This document shows positions 12,421 to 41,185 of a DNA stretch of 64,000 bases, piece after piece. Location of the stretch: NCBI RefSeq assembly GCF_932526225.1, contig NC_064035.1, positions 18,403,969 to 18,467,968 of the forward strand. Reading direction: 5' to 3'. Source of the DNA: Nematostella vectensis. Taxonomy: Eukaryota > Cnidaria > Anthozoa > Actiniaria > Edwardsiidae. Both the position numbers and the translations under genes were made by a program. The notes beneath the pieces were generated by a model, which searched no databases, had not been told where the DNA came from, and worked only from the letters and a program-made list of their open reading frames with translations. How positions within the stretch are numbered: the first letter of the stretch is position 1; each line of letters begins with the position of its first letter.

Positions 12421-12555
12421 TAACCAGACCTTATTTAAGGATAACTTGCCATTTATTTTACTCTGTCCCACCACACATAATCACAATCGTTCGCATCGTC
12501 ATAAATACCAGCATATATTATCACTAACAGAAACACATCATCAACACGCATATTA

Positions 12556-13722
12556 GGGGCGGACTATTTGACTTTTGAGGGGGTGATTTTGAAAAAAAAA
12601 TATCCTGCAAGCTACATTTCAAAGAAAAATATTGCATGCAAAGCAAATGAGCAAAGCCATTGTGTGAAAAGATAAACTCTATGAAATAAAATCAAAATTC
12701 TGTGATAACTTTGATAAAACGTTTTTCTCTATATTTTTGATATGTGTATTTTGTATTTCTCCTCACCATATTCTTGAAAGTTTCGATTGGTTGAGACACT
12801 ATCACACCCTATGTTGAAACTTATAAGTTGTGTGGTCTCCTCCTATCAGATAAAACTAGTTCCCAATGGTTTTATTCTAGAAATTACATTCTGAAATAAA
12901 CCAAAAGTGCTCATGCTGAAGATTTTATAATGATGATTGCTATAATGCCCTTTGCAATCATTTTAGAAAAAAAAATACCAAAAAGTTTACTTGCACAAAA
13001 GAAGTCACAAACTTTTATTTTATTTTGAAATACCTTTTATTTATTTGTTGGTTTATTAAGACTTAATAAAACAACATATAAATGAATAAAAAGGTTTAAT
13101 AGATCAATATATAAACTGTAACATCATATTGTATATAAATAGATAAAATAGATCAATCTTTCATAACTAATTTTGTGTTCACATATAGGCAGAGATACCA
13201 ACCATCGACTAAAATTCAGGAGATGGGATCTATATAAAGGCTTGCCCCCTATAGATGTCCTTGTTTTGTGGAATATTTCAACAGCACCTTAAAAAACATT
13301 CTAACAAATATGGGAGATATCAAAGAAGCTTCTCTTTTTTTTTTTTTGCTATTTTATCTGACTCAATATGCAAGGTAAGAGCTTGATAGCGAAGACTCGT
13401 TTGGCTATGACACGAAGGTCTTACCATGTATAATCCCTATACATAGAGAGTTTATTGAATTATAATTTCAATCTATTAGAAGGTCAAAAAGAATGAAACA
13501 CAACGTATGGAGTTCTATATTAGAGATATAGGACGAGAAAAGAAAAAAAAAATGCCGATTGGAAAAAAATGCTGCAAAAAGACGTGGGCTCCAAGAAAAA
13601 AAAATATCCTGCATAGCAGTACATGGCAAAAAAAATCCTGCACATTCGATGGGCGAAAAAAAATAATTCTTGCAGACATAAAATCACCCACCACCCCCAT
13701 CAAAAGTCAAATGGTCCGCCCC
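12556..13722. mobile_element. PIF/Harbinger-like non-autonomous element, 1167 bp, TTA target duplication
   Basis: The left end GGGGCGGACTATTTGACTTT and the reverse complement of the right end GGGGCGGACCATTTGACTTT match over about 36 bp with few differences. TTA flanks both ends (12553-12555 and 13723-13725). A TWA 3-bp duplication plus G-rich terminal repeats is the hallmark of PIF/Harbinger. The AT-rich interior shows no transposase or Myb-like ORF, so it is non-autonomous or decayed. Confidence 0.8.
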
Positions 13723-13960
13723 TTAACATGGCTTGCATAATTTACAAAAACGTAGGAAGAAACCACCGGACAGCCTCTATCTGCTGGTGTGCGTCGGACC
13801 TTGTGGTCTGCGTCGACAGTTGATTAATTAATAAAACCCTTTAAAAGAAAAAGTCGACAACAACGCAGATTTATGTTTTTTCGAACGATATTTCGGCAGG
13901 CCAATACCTGCCTTCTTCAGGTTATAAATGAGTTACAATGGCATGTTATAGCTAGTATAT

Positions 13961-14076
13961 GTACAAAGTTCATTGATGATTAACTAACAAAAGGTAAAAA
14001 TAGTAATTGAGTGACAAAGTACAAAGTTCATTGATGATTAACTAACAAAAGGTAAAAATAGTAATTGAGTGACTTA
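13961..14076. repeat. 58-bp tandem duplication in the Penelope-like 3' tail
   Basis: GTACAAAGTTCATTGATGAT starts at 13961 and again at 14019, and the following sequence through AGTAATTGAGTGAC is identical in both units. Confidence 0.9.
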
Positions 14077-14115
14077 TGGAAGATGGTAAATAGGGTGGTG
14101 TGGATTACTAAGTAG

Positions 14116-14747
14116 CTAAACGGTTTCTTCACGCCGGTTGAGGCCACCGGGTTCAAGAGTGCCAGCGCGAGCTATCAGTGTGGCTTCTCTTGCTTTGCGG
14201 ATGGAGTCGCGGTTATTTCTTATTTTTGCAATAGGTATGAGCTCTATGTCGGAAGCGGAGTGGTTAGGTTTTAGGAAGTGTTCAGCGGCGTGGGTTGGTA
14301 TGGATCGAGATTGGGAGTCTACAGTTCTGCGGTGGTCATTAAAGCGTTCTTTTAATTTGCGTTTAGTTTCCCCAATATATTGAAGGTTACAGCGGTTACA
14401 TTGAATCATATAAATCACGTTTTTAGTATTGCAGGTTATGTGGGAGGTTATAGGTCGTGTTTCACCTGTTGAGAAAAATGTGTAGCTTGTAAGGCCATCG
14501 GTTCTAATATAGGGGCAGGTTAGGCAGTTTTTTCCGCAACGGAAAGCACCGGGAGGTTGGTTGGTGGGAGAGCGGTCGGAAGGTAGCTTGGCTTTAACGA
14601 GGATGTCGCGGAGGTTAGGTGAGCGGCGAAAGGCGACAAGAGGGGGCTCAGTGAAAACCTTATGGCATCGCTTAGACGAGAGTAGAAGGTTGTAGTTTCT
14701 ACGGATTATGTTGTTGATGTTAGGTAGTGTAGGGTTATAGCTTGTTT
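14116..14747 (-). pseudogene. Penelope-like element polyprotein fragment with GIY-YIG endonuclease domain
   Basis: The frame is open for about 210 codons, from just after an in-frame TAA near 14750 to TAG at 14116-14118. It includes the linker region with FRCGKNCLTCPYI (a Cys motif seen before the nuclease in these elements), then the GIY-YIG core: VIYMIQCNRC, LQYIGETKRKLKERFNDHR, and a distal RKAREATLI helix. In the family this endonuclease nicks target DNA for insertion. With the reverse transcriptase absent it is a dead fragment, although this part has no internal stop and so may be fairly recent. Confidence 0.85.
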
Positions 14748-15069
14748 ACTTTGAGGGTTGTAATATCCCATAGTAACAATCTGCTTCGGTTCTGATTGGA
14801 GCCCGTTCCTGGGGGGAAGAATAATTTTGTGGAAGTGAGAAAAATGACAGTGATTATGTTGTTCTTGGGGAAATCGGAGTGAAAGATAAAGATGGGGGGG
14901 GGGGGGGGTCATGATATTGGGCTTGGATGTTTTTCGGGGAGGGGGGGGGGGGGGGGAGGCTCCCCACAAGTTACTTATGACCGCTCCCTTAAAAGAGATA
15001 TGCTTGTATCTACCTCTGACTTCTTTGCTTTAAAAAATATGCTCTCATTTCAAATTTCAAGCTGATTTG
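14748..15069. other. Intergenic with two poly-G runs
   Basis: Poly-G runs lie at about 14893-14908 and 14940-14956. No gene is supported; the Pro-rich minus-strand ORF is a translation of the poly-G. Confidence 0.4.
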
Positions 15070-15755
15070 CGTCAGCAAAGGCTTACCAAACTCTCAACCA
15101 GTCTCCAGTCAATCCTAGTGTGAACTAGCTCGAATATTTTCACGATTGATCACCTCCGTTAATTAATTGTCCAAAAAACTTACTTTTGGAGGCATCAAAT
15201 AAGCTCTAATTTTTATTATAAGAACGTTTAATTTTCAGTTGAGGCTGGGCCGTTCTTATTTTTGGGACATTTTAAGGCCGAATATATTCTTAACGTTGTT
15301 ATTAAATTTTAGCGTATATAAGAATATAATACCCAATGAATTATAAGGGCGGAAATTACACTAATCCAATAGCAATAATAAGGTTGTTATTATGAGCACA
15401 ATTTGATTCTGCATTTTAGAACGCATCTGGACTAAAAAGAAAAAGAAATTCTGCTATCTGAGCCTCGGCATGTTCTTAGCATGTTCTTAAAATTTGGTGA
15501 GATCTCAGGCTGGACGTTCTTATAAGAAAGGTTCTTATAAAAAAAAAGTGTAACGCGGTTAATCCCTCAACTGCTGAATTAGAAATACCCGCTTATTCTG
15601 GATAAATACGCACCACAAAGCAATGAGAGTTTATTGTGACCTTTATTCTAGGATGAAGGTCAATTACAGGAGGTGATCAATCGTGAAAGTATTCGAGCTA
15701 GGTACTGAGATTTCTGGAGACTGGCTGAGAGGTTGGTATGCCTGTGGCGTAAGCT
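15070..15755. mobile_element. Inverted-repeat element of about 690 bp enclosing a second MITE
   Basis: The left arm (about 15070-15165) and right arm (about 15660-15755) are reverse complements with few mismatches, sharing CACGATTGATCACCTCC and TAGCTCGAATA.TTTCACG. No transposase is present. A second element (15218-15540) sits inside. Ends and target duplication could not be fixed exactly. Confidence 0.75.
15218..15540. mobile_element. MITE copy A (same family as 58636-58885), nested
   Basis: It begins TTATAAGAACGT and closes ACGTTCTTATAA. It shares TTTTCAGTTGAGGCTGGGC at the left and CTGGACGTTCTTATAA plus AAAGGTTCT at the right with the copy downstream of the glutamate receptor gene. The AAGAACGT ends preceded by TA suggest a Tc1/mariner-type TA duplication, but this is not certain. 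Confidence 0.7.
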
Positions 15756-17780
15756 CCGGAAATATTAACAACATAGGAAAAAACAACCTGTGTCAATGTC
15801 ACCAAGCCTCTATCCCTTTCCGTCCGTCCTTCCGCCTATCATCAATGCATAAACTCTTTCGACACAAGTTGAGAAAACAAAAATGAAAAGAGGGCGCGCA
15901 GGAAAATATGTCCGTCACCACTTTGTGTTTGATTTGGCCGGAAAAAAACGAAATGAAGCTCCGTTGGGGGTAGATGGGCTCTCCTCTTACTTTCTATACT
16001 TGATACCCGCATTGGGCGGTAGAATAAGAAAACGTTTTATGCAATAATTACAAGGTTTGAAAAAGCGCGACACTTGAATGGCTTCCGAAAAGCCCCATAT
16101 GCAAACAGTGCAAATATCTACCAACACTGCTGGCCGAGCCTCGCTTAACTTCCACGAAGACGAAATGTTGGCTAACAATGCCGCAGCACTATACCAAACT
16201 TGGCGCACAAGCATCGGCAGCTTTGCTAGTCCGACAATGTTGACTGTTTTTTTACAGTAATGCTGGCGCTATTTGCACGGGGCCTATGAACCATGATCTT
16301 TCTCGTGCGGTACTAGGACGTGCGTAACACCTGTTGCATGGATTAATTGATCAACTCAATAAACAATCTAAATGCTCAAAACAAAACAAAAACGGCAATT
16401 CATTCACTAGATTGATCAAGTCTCATCGAAAATAAAAGCTCTAATACAATAGGTTGTAAACTAAAAGCGTGCCAAATCAGGCACTATTTTCCAGTAATGG
16501 CATACAACACTAGTATTTCATCCACGAGGAGATCCATTTAACTAAAGAGCAGAAATGTGTCATTCATAGAAAACCAGTATATCAGATGTGGGGTTCAGTA
16601 TTGGGTTCTCTTGAATTAAAAGCCATGTGTGGGGTATAGACCCTCGACACCCGCTAAAAACGCCACGTGGTCGCAAGCTCAGTTGTATTCATTCACTAGA
16701 AAGGGGTCGACAGGAGTCAACTAGAAACATTGTTTAGTTTTGCAATCGCGGGTAGCTCATCTATCGTAAAACAAAGATCTGTGTTGAGGCTAGCTCTCCA
16801 TCCCTTATTGTCACTTTCAAGATGCGATGATAAAACTCATAATCGTTTCGAGAAACAAGGATGGCCTTTTATCTTGCTAATTTCTTTGAGTGTAAAACAT
16901 TAACATTAAGTTCTTTAGCCAAGTTAAGAGTGTATTTCAAAAAGTGCGCTGGACCGTGAAATCAGTATTATATTTAGTAGCGAGGCCTGACGCATGGAAT
17001 AGAAAACCACCCAATCACAGCACAGTTCCGTCCCACATATTTACAAAAGCTAAAAGAACGCGTCAATGATTGGCGCAATTATAATGGTCTGATACTAAGA
17101 CAGCCAATTTCTTATTCCTGTGACAATAGCAGCGATAGTATTTAATATAAACTTTATTCAATATGGGGTCTTTACGCAGTTACAATATACAGGCATAGAA
17201 CTTATTTGTATCGCTGTGCAGGCCCTGGTGTCTGTTAGCCAGCGCACCATTACTATTTACATCACATCAACGAACTAACGGAACATCTGAAGGCATAGCC
17301 CTTTCTCAATCGGAGCTAAATTCCTTCTCTTATTTTATTTAAGGATTAGTATTGGTCGAGCTTTGCCACTGACATAGAATAACATATACTGTATTGTTTT
17401 CTTTAGTATTCTCTTGGAATATATTTAAATAAGTCTCGTACAACATCAGAACAGATAGTACTACATGCTACTGTACTATACGTTGGCCCAATTTGGGCAG
17501 GTTGCCATTTCGCACCTCAGAATATAAACATATTCATCAGTCGTTATTAATAGCTAATATTTTTTTTCCCGTGTTTACTCGTAACACGTGTTATGTCTAT
17601 AATCTACCTGTTTTTCATGGACCAAAACACGAGGTGTTTTTGCAACCTTTAGCCAAGGCTGGCGGTGCATAGAGTTCAAAATAGCGCGCTTGGCTGCTAT
17701 ACTCATAAAATATACATCTTCTTTCGCACGTTATTTCGGCTGTATCCTAACACTTCTATGGAAGAGCTTTGTACAGGTTT
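15756..17780. other. Intergenic, nothing recognised
   Basis: Short ORFs near 15683-15886 and 16078-16260 lack family features. No repeats with defined borders were recognised. Confidence 0.4.
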
Positions 17781-17785
17781 TTTTT

Positions 17786-17791
17786 TTTATT
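17786..17791 (-). promoter_or_regulatory. Polyadenylation signal AATAAA, sclerostin-like gene
   Basis: On the minus strand AATAAA lies about 140 bp after the stop codon of the sclerostin-like gene. Confidence 0.5.
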
Positions 17792-17930
17792 GTACATGTC
17801 CAAATGAATATCCCAGTTTGTAGTTGATTTTTTCCTTTCTTGCCCTTTCGTGTGGGAAGCTCTGCCCCTATTTAGAGACTACTGCTTCCAAGTGTGATGA
17901 CGTTACGCTTTAAATCGTTTTTTTCTGCTT

Positions 17931-18759
17931 TCACCGTTTTGTTGACTTCTTATTTTCAGGCTGGCCACCAGCGTTTGTCATGTTCTGTTTTCTTGTATAC
18001 CTTTTGCACTTGCAAGATCGAACGACAAGAATTCTGTACTTTCGTTTAGTTCCATCGTTACACGTGACATTTACATTTCGCCTTCGTTTGCGATCGGGTA
18101 CACATCTCCATTCTCGCTTTGTCGCACTTAAAACCTTGGAATAATCAGGGAAAAAAGGCAATTCGTCCATTGGGAGGCATCTGCCTTCACAAATCATATC
18201 TTTGATTGCTCTATTGCTTGTGCAAAATCCATTCGAAACGTAGCGCTTTATTCTGATGCCAACGCACCCAAGGTTTAGGATACCTATAGAAGAAACACGC
18301 AGATGGTTAAACAGCCAACTACAAAAAATACATGAAAAGTGCTTGTGCACGATGTTTCCTAGCAAAAAGTAGGTAGTATTTAGGCTTAGCCACGCGCCGA
18401 ATCGCACGCTCCACGCACAAAAACATTCGAGCCCCGGCCATTCATATATTCATAACAAATAGTTGAGAAACTTCGCAAAAGTGTGGATAACTTTTGAAAC
18501 CAGTCTCGAGACAGGTCGTGAGTTTGCTTTGGGGAGTAGTACCTGTTTGTTGTTTTGGCTGTTCCAAGACAAGGTCGTTTTCCTCGACTGTTTTCGCGCC
18601 ATGACTCGTGTTGGAAGTGTTGGGAGCACGAGGCTTTGTTGTTGGAGTAAGACGTTCGGGCCTCACATGCTTATGACTCAAACCACTACCGCAGCACAAG
18701 GAGAGAATAAACAATCCAACGGCAAACCTACAGCACCACCAGGTAGCTGACAACTTCAT
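17931..18759 (-). CDS. Sclerostin/SOSTDC1 (Wise)-like secreted cystine-knot protein, complete, two exons
   Basis: Vertebrate members are secreted antagonists that bind BMPs and the Wnt co-receptor LRP5/6. Exon 1 is 18543-18759 and exon 2 is 17931-18283; the donor ACAG|GTACTA and acceptor TTCTATAG|GTATCC join in phase to give 189 residues (human SOSTDC1 is about 206). Residues 1-27 are a hydrophobic signal peptide, 28-72 a polar linker with an NTS glycosylation motif. The C-terminal cystine knot spans residues 79-165 with eight cysteines (79, 93, 104, 108, 133, 147, 163, 165). It keeps the family strings CEGRCLP, EWRCVPDR, CNDGTKRKY and SCKCKRYTR, followed by a basic tail. CKCKRYTR-N and the basic tail place it with sclerostin/Wise rather than DAN/gremlin. 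Which of the two vertebrate paralogues it resembles functionally cannot be read from the sequence. Confidence 0.85.
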
Positions 18760-21700
18760 GACTTTGGAGGGTCATACACACGGCGTTTGGTAATTGCTTC
18801 CGAGGCGTAAGTTGTCAAAAAAATTGCCCGTAGAAAACTCGCTGTGACTACAAATGTCAATAGTTGATTCAGAGGCGCCTCGCACTCGCAATCAAAATCA
18901 GCCAATCGAAACAGCGCTCTCGCTACACATGCAGCACTTGGAGTAATTAGTGCCACGGGAAAAACTGGTACGAAGACAATACCCACACCAGCTTGTAGTT
19001 CATAATGTGCAACCTTGTAAACAGAGTAACAGAAACGACAATCTTCTCGCTATTCACTTCTGTGTAGAGCTCAAGTATTTATGTTGTGCTAGAGTAAACG
19101 GAGTCGTGACATACGCGCGAACCGAGCGCCGACCAATAGAAGCTCTAAGCGAGGGTAAACATTTAGCCACCTTGAATATCATAATGAATATTTAAAAGCT
19201 GGCCTTGTGACCTCTACAAAATAATGCTTACTTTTTAGTCAACAAAATCTCCATGACGTTATACTGCGATTGGCGGCAGGACAAGCGAAATGGCGTGTTG
19301 CGATAAGGTAATCATCATCATCGTAGAAATCATCACCATCATCTGTGCAAGTGAACTACCTTATTTCTTAATATCAGCGATAGCATCAGTGTAGGGCCGT
19401 TTCCATGTCAGTCAAATCAGGGAAGAAGGCGAGAGAAGTTGATACACAGGGTAGACTAACTTACCGAGGAATGGAGTACTACATAACTATCGATCGATGT
19501 TCCAAAATTTGAGACTGGATGCGCAAGGCCGGTAGAAGTGCCCAGCGATAAATGGAGGGGTATGGTGGTGGGGCGATAAAGTAACACCGATGTACACTAG
19601 TTTCGAAATCAGTTTTTCAGTACACGTATTTAAGCGCGGCCACCCCAATCAGTCCGTTAGTCATCATATAAAAGCCACACCCGTTTGCATTAGGTGGACG
19701 GAGAGAAATACAGTAGCTTGTTTAGACCTAATTTTTTATGATAAAAAAAGTAGAATAACTTCTTCTCGCTTTTACGCGAGACTAGGCTGACTATTTATAC
19801 CTATTACGGCCAAACGTCTGAACTTTTGAACGTCAGACCAGCTGTTTCGGAAGCACCCCGTCACGATTTACATAATGGTGTATGGGCTTCATGTCACTAC
19901 ATACCTTGTAATTATCATTTTAATTATGCATAAGCTCATGAAACCATGCAATCATTATCCAGTGGCTGATTTAGGATTATTTAAAGGTTGGTTCAATTTA
20001 TAAAAAAATTACCTAACTCTTACAAGCCCTCAATTATCCGTCTCAAGGGACAAGGCGTCACTTTGGTCAAAAGGCGTGGTTCTATTGAACCCATAGAACT
20101 ACCCCCAATGTGCTCTTTGCGGCAAAGCTACTTAGTAAATAAACCCCTTCTGGCGGCTGGGATATCGGCGGATAATGTCCAAGGGTGAGAAATGGTACGA
20201 AAAATAAACAGTTGGCGCGCAGCTAATGACGTCACGAGCGCGCATTTTCTTTCGCGTTTCGTGATAAATTCTAAAAACATATATTGATAATGATTCCATA
20301 AAAGAAATAAAACATTCTTTCTGTGCCTTCAAAGCGTTTTGAAAACCGTGATGGTTGTTTGAGGAGTCATTGAGCAGACGAAAAGCGAGTTTTTATTGTA
20401 CAAAAATGCTCACAGGACAGATATCACTTTGACTGGACGTTATCGCCCAATGAGCGTGCGTGAAAATTCACTGGGATATAACGAATAACCGACAACAATT
20501 TTGTAAGTTCCCGTCAGGTCGCTTTTGAATGAAGTTTAAGAATTCCCTTTATCCATTCGACTGTTCGAAAAAAAAAATTATGCTGTATTTAGATTACGGT
20601 ATTATGTTACGGATTATGTATTAAGGACGCGCCTTTAATTGAGGTCCCGAAGAGGGAGGGGACGTGTCTTTATGCCGTTGTCCCGCCCACTTCTTTTTCC
20701 CCAATTCCGTTATCTCAGTCGCTGTTTACCACAAATACTTTAAATCAAGAATTCTCGGGCCCGGAAACTTTATTTTGCAGAAACTTTATTTTGCATTTGT
20801 GCCCAAAATTTCGCATGTTTTCCTTTTAGAGAACCGCTTTCGTGTTTTAGAACAGTTTGAACTTCCTCTTGGTTCATATTCCAAATGATTTCGCTCAATA
20901 GGGCTATTTTCGAAGTTTTGCTGAAGCCAGAGTTACCCGAAAAGGCCCGAGAACTTTCTTAATATTTAAGCCATGTGAATTTCGGGCCCGAGAAGTTCGG
21001 GAAAGATCAAAATCTACAAATCTAAAAAGGGAATCATCCTTTACATGAATCTTTGTGGTAAAATACGATGTTTGACGATATTTAGATACCATATATTTTA
21101 TAGAAATTAGCCAGCTTTTTAAATTTAAGGAATAAATCGTTTTCGGGCCCGTGAATTCTCGGGTGTTTTGGGAAACGAACCCCTGGAAGGTAAATGCCTT
21201 TCCCGGTATTACGAGTACCGTTTCCTGGACAATAATCAAAGTGAATCCTAGTTCTCATTTAAATCTGTTCGACAAGTGTCAAACAAAAGTCCGAGACTGG
21301 TCGTTCTTTATAAGTTGCGTTCCTCAAACAAGAACGTACAGCGGAACGAGTCCTGAATATTAAACTGGCGATTGTCTGTTGGAAGTATAAAAAAATCGAG
21401 AACAATATTCAAGGTCGTTCTATTTATACAAGGTTACCTCATATTATAACTAATCAAATGTTCATACCCTTCTGCGTTTCTGTTTAGTTGTCAAGCCAGT
21501 GTACTCTGGCCATTTGGTAACCTAGCTCTTAAAGTAGCATCACGTCAAAGGTTATAGTCTACGCAATAGACTAAGAAATAAATGGAGCAAAGGAATCTGT
21601 GCAAACTGAAGGGTAATTGTGCTAAATTGTAGATTATGTCGAGCAAGAACTGCATCTCATGAAAGCGAGGAACACGCAAAAACAACAACAACTACAACTG

Positions 21701-22072
21701 TACAAAAGTCAAGGCAACAATACTTTATATATAAACTTCCAAATTCTGATCTAAGGTACAGAACACTAAATGATGAGTAAAATATCAAAAGGCTGCTGTC
21801 ACTATCATAAACAATAACCCATTACATGGTGACCAATCAGGAGGTGCGTGCAAGAATTGCCATGCTTGGATTACAACAAAATTCCGAAGATGATTATCTT
21901 TAGGTAATTAAATTTAAGATTAGTGTGTTGGTGTCCGGGGGGCAGTTGCATTTGGAGGTATGCTCTGTACTCCATCTCAAGTCATTCGCCGGAATCTCTT
22001 CTAGGGTGTCCACCCAACCTCTTCATTTTCTTTCTTGTTTCAGCACTGTAGGTGATCTAGCAACAGTTTCCT
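18760..22072. other. Intergenic region between the sclerostin-like gene and the CUL1 3' end
   Basis: No gene was recognised. The first few hundred bases should hold the sclerostin-like promoter but no clear TATA box was placed. The string TCGGGCCCG recurs at about 20756, 20985 and 21144, a minor dispersed motif. Confidence 0.4.
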
Positions 22073-38909
<16,837 letters not shown>

Positions 38910-39420
38910 AGCTTTAGGCAGCTAAGGGCACTATCCAAAAAAGTAATTACTCCTAAATTATTTTTGAATGAAGCTTGAGTAGTCTTGGCCAGTTATCGCA
39001 AGTGTGTACCTGCCTTGGGAGTCTTGGTAAGATGGAATAATGTTTTAACTTCTCTTTCTTATTATTAGAGTGGAGGAATGCTACGAGTTCTCATTGTTGT
39101 TTAAGAGGAACAAAATATGTTTGAAGTTTCACCAGGCAAACAGCCGCACACAAATGTCACAGCGTCTTCCAACTCGCTTACAAACGTCCAAATAACACTA
39201 GCTTCTGGTTCATCATAGCTCACTCTATTACCTACAAGGGCTTGAACTTACTTCCAACTTGTTTCTTTAAATACATAGATATTTTTTTTTATAATTTCCA
39301 CCCTTCTCTCGTTATTTCTTTCTCTTACTCAGACACCAGGGAAAACATGGCGGCTTAGCATGACGTCACACACGCAAAGCATGCCCCACACCAGTCTACC
39401 AGCATCCAATAAAACACAGG
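38910..39420 (-). promoter_or_regulatory. Probable CUL1 promoter region: YY1-like and CRE motifs
   Basis: Upstream of the CUL1 start codon lie AAAACATGGCGGC (39345-39357; reverse complement GCCGCCATGTTTT is a YY1 consensus) and TGACGTCA (39361-39368, a CREB/ATF site). There is no TATA box. The combination is typical of housekeeping promoters, which fits CUL1. The transcription start is not visible. Confidence 0.45.
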
Positions 39421-40330
39421 AAACCGATGTCGATGACACCAAAGCACAGGGACCCCGTAAAACGGAGAACATTATGTAGAGACAAGAACGTACGGCAGCA
39501 AGATCCGTATTGCAACCCTCTGATTTATAACAGTGTGACGTTCGACTTCATGACCTCATAGAAAGCCGGAAGCATTGCATACATTCAATGTTTAGAAAAT
39601 AGCAGTTTGATAAGAAACTTAAAAAAATATCGTCGGGGAGGCGAATTTAATAAAGAACTCATTTCAACTCATGCTGCTCATGGGCTTATACGTTTACAAA
39701 AACATTTTATTTGGAAGATAACCTGCAAAGTAAGCGTTTCTGTGGAGTTTCGGGACAAAGGAAGACCTAGGATTGATATTTTCTATGTAATACTGTACCC
39801 AAAACACTAGATCAAAATAAACTGGCTATGAATGCAAGCGTTGCAGTAATGTATTGCTCAAGGTTGCGCTAAGAAGGATGTTTTACGGGGAAAAAAAGTG
39901 CTATTCGGCAATTAACTTTTTTTTAACACAGTCGTTGTTCCAAATAGGACTTGCGCTAAGAGATCACGTGACTTTTTGGGCGAAACTAGCGCGCGTTCAG
40001 GCTTTTACAAAATAACAGCAACAAAAAGAAACTTATTCAGCACTTACGAAAAAAGATAGATTTTGTTTCCAGAAAGGGTTTAGTTTCATTTGAAGATTTT
40101 CGTTCTCTGGTGTGACGGGCGCAGTCATTTCTGTGATTTTTTTTTTTTTTTAATTTGCTCCCAGAAAGTTCACGTGATCTCTTAATTAACCGGATAAACT
40201 AATCATCACACCAAAATTCGCAATTCAGTTTGCGCAGGGGCTCATAAGTAGGTGCAATCAACTTCCCCACATTCTGGTACTATATAGGTGTCACGGCGTT
40301 TCCTAGGATCAGGCTATTTTTAGACGCGCG
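39421..40330. other. Intergenic, nothing recognised
   Basis: No gene or bounded repeat was recognised. Confidence 0.35.
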
Positions 40331-40527
40331 GATTAGCCAATCAGATGACAGGGCGGAAAAATTGACTTTGTCTTAAGGAATCCAAAATGGCGGCCGAGAA
40401 GGGGGAAAACGACGCTTGCTTTTCAAAGTCTACCTACGTCGTCATATGCCTTCTTATTTCTGAATCCTTTTTGTCGCAGAGAAAGAAACACTCTGTTACT
40501 AGCCTTGGACGATTTATTTCTCCATAA
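40330..40527 (+). promoter_or_regulatory. Candidate promoter and first exon of a plus-strand gene (weak)
   Basis: CCAATCAGAT (about 40337) is followed by AAAATGGCGGCC (40384-40395), a YY1-type element that in many animal genes overlaps the start codon. The ATG at 40387 opens 46 codons (MAAEKGENDACF...) ending at TAA 40525-40527. No strong splice donor was placed before that stop. It may be the 5' end of the small gene whose exons lie at 42587-42657 and 43490-43549, or a stand-alone regulatory element. Confidence 0.3.
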
Positions 40528-41113
40528 GTGGACTCAAACGTTGTTACGAGGACAATTTTTCTTGCCCTTGCACAAAATAAGTGATCATTTGTATCGATCT
40601 CGAAATTCTGTCGCTGAGAGGCGATATTATCATCCATAAGGTTTTCGATACTAACTAACAATAGTATAAGAAGTAACATACGAAAGTTTATGTCTTGTTT
40701 TTTTTTGTTAAATATTTTTATTAAACGAGCTCTTCAAAGCTGGAACTGTGTTTGTATCAAAGAAATTGTAAGAAATATCCATGTAAAAGTATACTAACAT
40801 AAAAGGCAACCTCAATATGGATGTTTGTATCTTTTTGTAAATTCTATTTCCATTTAATTCGAACATTTATAATTGTTATTTATGACCTGTTATGAATACT
40901 TTGTTAAAATTTGACTTTCTAAAAAAAGAGAGGATAGGAGAGAATGTGTATTATAGGGACTAGGACTATAGTGGTCGTTTCTCATGTGAACTCTTGGCTG
41001 ACCAGAAACTATAATACGTTTTGTAATCATTTCAAAAAAGGCAAGGAAGGTATAAAAGCATGCATATTATGTAAGACTTGCCACCATTATAGTAATGCAT
41101 TTTTAGTCCTTGT

Positions 41114-41185
41114 TAATCTTCCCCACAAGAGCTTTTCTGAAAGATTTAATTAAATCTTTCAGAAAAGCTCTTGTGGGGAAGATTA
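41114..41185. repeat. Perfect 72-bp palindrome without spacer
   Basis: The arm AATCTTCCCCACAAGAGCTT TTCTGAAAGATTTAA is followed directly by its exact reverse complement, and one further flanking base pair (T/A) also matches. No loop separates the arms and no base mismatches occur in 36 bp. Confidence 0.95.

Larger units (their letters stand above)
13860..14747 (-). mobile_element. 5'-truncated Penelope-like retroelement (3' end)
   Basis: On the minus strand the open C-terminal part of a Penelope-like polyprotein (14747-14116) is followed by about 250 bp of 3' sequence. That tail contains a 58-bp tandem duplication (units from 13961 and 14019) and a structured CTGAAGA/stem/GAAA motif at 13891-13920. 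The reverse-transcriptase core is missing, consistent with 5' truncation at insertion. Confidence 0.85.

Noticed and set aside
40434-40679. Minus-strand ORF with a hydrophobic start resembling a signal peptide
   Set aside because: Only the first ten residues are hydrophobic, no partner exon was found, and the opposite strand carries a more typical promoter/start motif; kept out for lack of support.
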